Shown: piece by piece, positions 4,163 through 5,979 of the stretch | Layout: each line of letters starts with the position of its first letter | How positions within the stretch are numbered: position 1 is the first letter of the stretch | Assembly: GCA_046049215.1 (NCBI GenBank) | Contig: JBJOER010000253.1 | Location: 1 to 5,979 of the forward strand | Length of the DNA stretch: 5,979 nucleotides | Reading direction: 5' to 3' | Source: JAJTFW01 sp046049215 | GTDB lineage: Bacteria > Bacteroidota > Bacteroidia > AKYH767-A > OLB10 | Notes under the pieces: model-generated | Told to the model about the DNA's origin: nothing | What the model saw: the letters and a program-made list of their open reading frames with translations, nothing else | Database searches by the model: none | Translations under genes and position numbers: made by a program

Positions 4163-5979
4163 TTACTGCACGACAACGCGTTTGGTGACTGCATGCTCGC
4201 CGAAGAGCAGACGCACCATATAGACTCCCGGCTCGAGTACGGCAGGGATGGTGTATTGGTGTGGACCCGCAGGCAATTCGTCGGTGAAAGAACTCACCTG
4301 TCGTCCGCTGGCATCCAGCACATCAATGGTGATGCGACCGAAGGAGGCCATGTCGAAGTCCACATAGGTATTGGACCTGGAAGGATTCGGCCAGACGTTC
4401 ACATTGGATTGAGCGGCATTGATCTCGTCGACACCTACCGTTCCCGTGATATTGATGTTGTCGATGAAAATGTTATTGCCGGTATCGTGTGTGAATTCGA
4501 AGCGGAAACGGACGTTTGGTTTGGTGGAGATCGTAGTGGAAGCCAGGTTGACGGTTTCGGTGCGCCATTGGCTTGCACCGGGAAGGAAGTCAGTAGAGAC
4601 CGGAGCTGCGGTAGTTTGTAGTTGAGCACCCTGCTTGGTGTATCGTGGTGTCCAGGTCTGACCGCAATTGGTCGAAAATGACATCACCAATTTATCGTCG
4701 TTGGATTGGGTATTCGACTGGAAAGCGAAAGCCAGATCGAAAGTCATGGAGGCATTGGTGATGTTCGACAAGTCGAACGCGTTCGTAATGAACTCATCAG
4801 GACCTTTTCCATTGCCCTGGTAATTGTACAGGTTCATCGAATAACTGCTGCCTGCTGCACCTGCGGCATTGTTCACATCCCAGGCATTTCCATCGTTCAG
4901 GTTGCCGATGAACCAATCAGGAAGAAGGATACCTGCTTCGAAATTTTCAGAGTAAGGGATGAAACCTGTAGCGCCCGTGGCGCTGACCACCACCATACCG
5001 GTGACGGTTTTGGTATCGCTACCCGACGCGTTATTCACGGTAAGCGTCACGTCGTATACACCGGGAGTTGTGTAAACCACCGTCGGGTTGGCTGATGTAT
5101 CCGTTGAAGGAGTTCCACCGGGGAAAGTCCAGGTACGGGATGTGACTTCGCCTCTCCAGGAGATGTCGTTGAATTGGAGGCTACCCCCGACACAGATATA
5201 GCGCGGTTTCGGGATGAAATCTGCTTTAGGCACACAGACCACTGGAGCACTTCCATTCGTTCCGGTGGCGATGAGGTTAGAAGTCTGCCAGAGGGTGTTT
5301 CTGGAACCGATGGAAGAGTTCAATGCCGCGGTCATGCGTGTGCATTGACCGATGGAGAACATGTTCTGACAATCTCCGTTGGTATAATCCATGTAGTTCG
5401 TAAACATGTCACCGTTGGGGGAGTTGCCGATGCAGTTACTCAAATACGGCCAGCTGGGACAGATGCTTAGATTCGCCTCGTAATGGGGAGGAGTATCGCT
5501 TACAAAATCGTTTCCGCAGGTGGCATCGCCCCAAATGTGACGCAGGTTCAGCCAGTGTCCGATTTCGTGGGTGGCGGTACGACCGTTATTGCCGCTGTTG
5601 GCAGCTGTTCCAATGCTGCCCATGTAGTCGTGCTTGATAACCACGCCGTCGGTAGTGGATGAGCCGCCACCGGGGAATTGCGCGAACCCGATCACCTGGC
5701 CGGGGGAGCCGCTACTGTTTTCAATACTGTTCACAATCCAGATATTCAGGTAATTGCTGCTGGGCCAGTAACTCAGGGCCTTGACGTTGTTGCGGGCGTT
5801 GTAGGTCAGTGGGGAGTATACCCGAACAATGCCGTCTGTACAGGCGCCGTTCGGATCCAACTGTGCCAGACGGAACTCCACATCAAGACTACCGGCCAGG
5901 GGCTTAAATGGAGCCGGGGTGTAAATGGAATCCCAGTTCGTGTAGTTGAAGTCCTTGTTCAGGGAATCGATCTGGTCAA
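4163..5979 (-). CDS. Second M43 zinc metallopeptidase with PKD, jelly-roll and T9SS sorting domains, N-terminus off the window
   Basis: The frame stays open to the right edge and gives 604 full codons plus two bases. It is the paralog of the downstream gene. The first methionine-like codon (GTG at 5881-5879) is internal: the residues before it (DQIDSLNKDFNY...FKPLAGSLD) align with positions 104-135 of the paralog, so about 100 residues including the signal peptide are missing. Counting from that GTG as residue 1, the zinc motif is HEIGHWLNLRH (105-115), with Glu106 and three histidine ligands; the usual glycine is Asn112. The Met-turn is NYMDY, with Met164. TCGNDFVSDTPP (121-132) and nearby cysteines are typical of the family. 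A PKD module (about 207-292, with WTFPGGTP and PGVYDVTLTV), a MAM-like/jelly-roll domain (about 300-472, ending NIFIDNINITG) and a T9SS type A tail (about 480-572, opening VWPNP, with PGVYMVRL and basic TKRVVV) follow. It is probably a secreted or surface protease whose substrate is unknown. Nothing visible suggests inactivation. Confidence 0.92.
   Translation of the reverse strand, partial: DQIDSLNKDFNYTNWDSIYTPAPFKPLAGSLDVEFRLAQLDPNGACTDGIVRVYSPLTYNARNNVKALSYWPSSNYLNIWIVNSIENSSGSPGQVIGFAQFPGGGSSTTDGVVIKHDYMGSIGTAANSGNNGRTATHEIGHWLNLRHIWGDATCGNDFVSDTPPHYEANLSICPSWPYLSNCIGNSPNGDMFTNYMDYTNGDCQNMFSIGQCTRMTAALNSSIGSRNTLWQTSNLIATGTNGSAPVVCVPKADFIPKPRYICVGGSLQFNDISWRGEVTSRTWTFPGGTPSTDTSANPTVVYTTPGVYDVTLTVNNASGSDTKTVTGMVVVSATGATGFIPYSENFEAGILLPDWFIGNLNDGNAWDVNNAAGAAGSSYSMNLYNYQGNGKGPDEFITNAFDLSNITNASMTFDLAFAFQSNTQSNDDKLVMSFSTNCGQTWTPRYTKQGAQLQTTAAPVSTDFLPGASQWRTETVNLASTTISTKPNVRFRFEFTHDTGNNIFIDNINITGTVGVDEINAAQSNVNVWPNPSRSNTYVDFDMASFGRITIDVLDASGRQVSSFTDELPAGPHQYTIPAVLEPGVYMVRLLFGEHAVTKRVVVQ

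Noticed and set aside
4139..5470. Several plus-strand frames of 68 to 160 codons opposite the second peptidase gene
   Set aside because: All lie antisense to a continuous, motif-rich coding frame and none has a recognisable domain.
5879..5881. GTG as the start codon of the second peptidase
   Set aside because: The frame continues upstream to the window edge and the upstream residues align with the paralog, so the GTG encodes an internal valine.

Overview
The window most likely comes from a member of the Bacteroidota (Bacteroidetes) with roughly 50% G+C. Three large genes encode secreted multidomain proteins. Two end in a recognisable type IX secretion system (T9SS) sorting tail and the third has a tail that looks like a diverged one. 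Both peptidase genes carry a PKD module of the 'FPGGTP' type that is common in this phylum. The best promoter-like site fits the Bacteroidetes -7 consensus TAnnTTTG. I see no tRNA, rRNA, CRISPR array, insertion sequence or phage gene.

Layout. Positions 1-173 (minus) hold the first 57 codons of ispG, a housekeeping isoprenoid gene that runs off the left edge. A 108-bp divergent intergenic region (174-281) follows, with a -7-like box for ispG and an inverted repeat. Positions 282-1481 (plus) encode a 399-aa secreted protein with a LamG/concanavalin-like domain, an Ig-like segment and a probable sorting tail. Three minus-strand genes in tandem face it: an incomplete M43 metallopeptidase (4163-5979, N-terminus beyond the right edge), a complete paralogous M43 metallopeptidase (1931-4033) and a small SRPBCC/AHSA1-like protein (1486-1893). 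The plus gene and the minus cluster converge with 4 bp between stop codons, and a hairpin spans both stops.

How the genes may relate. The two peptidases share one architecture (pappalysin-type catalytic domain, PKD, jelly-roll/MAM-like domain, sorting tail) and look like an old tandem duplication. They are probably exported to the outer membrane or surface through T9SS, as is the LamG protein. A joint role in binding and degrading extracellular protein or glycan is a reasonable inference but is not shown. The SRPBCC protein has no signal peptide and is presumably cytoplasmic; its place behind the peptidase genes may be coincidental. IspG is unrelated core metabolism.

The content is familiar for this phylum and I found no convincing new system. 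The points most worth a second look are the non-glycine residue in both zinc motifs, the hairpin over two convergent stop codons, the repeat-flanked hairpin between the paralogs, the near-leaderless ispG start and the atypical sorting tail of the LamG protein.
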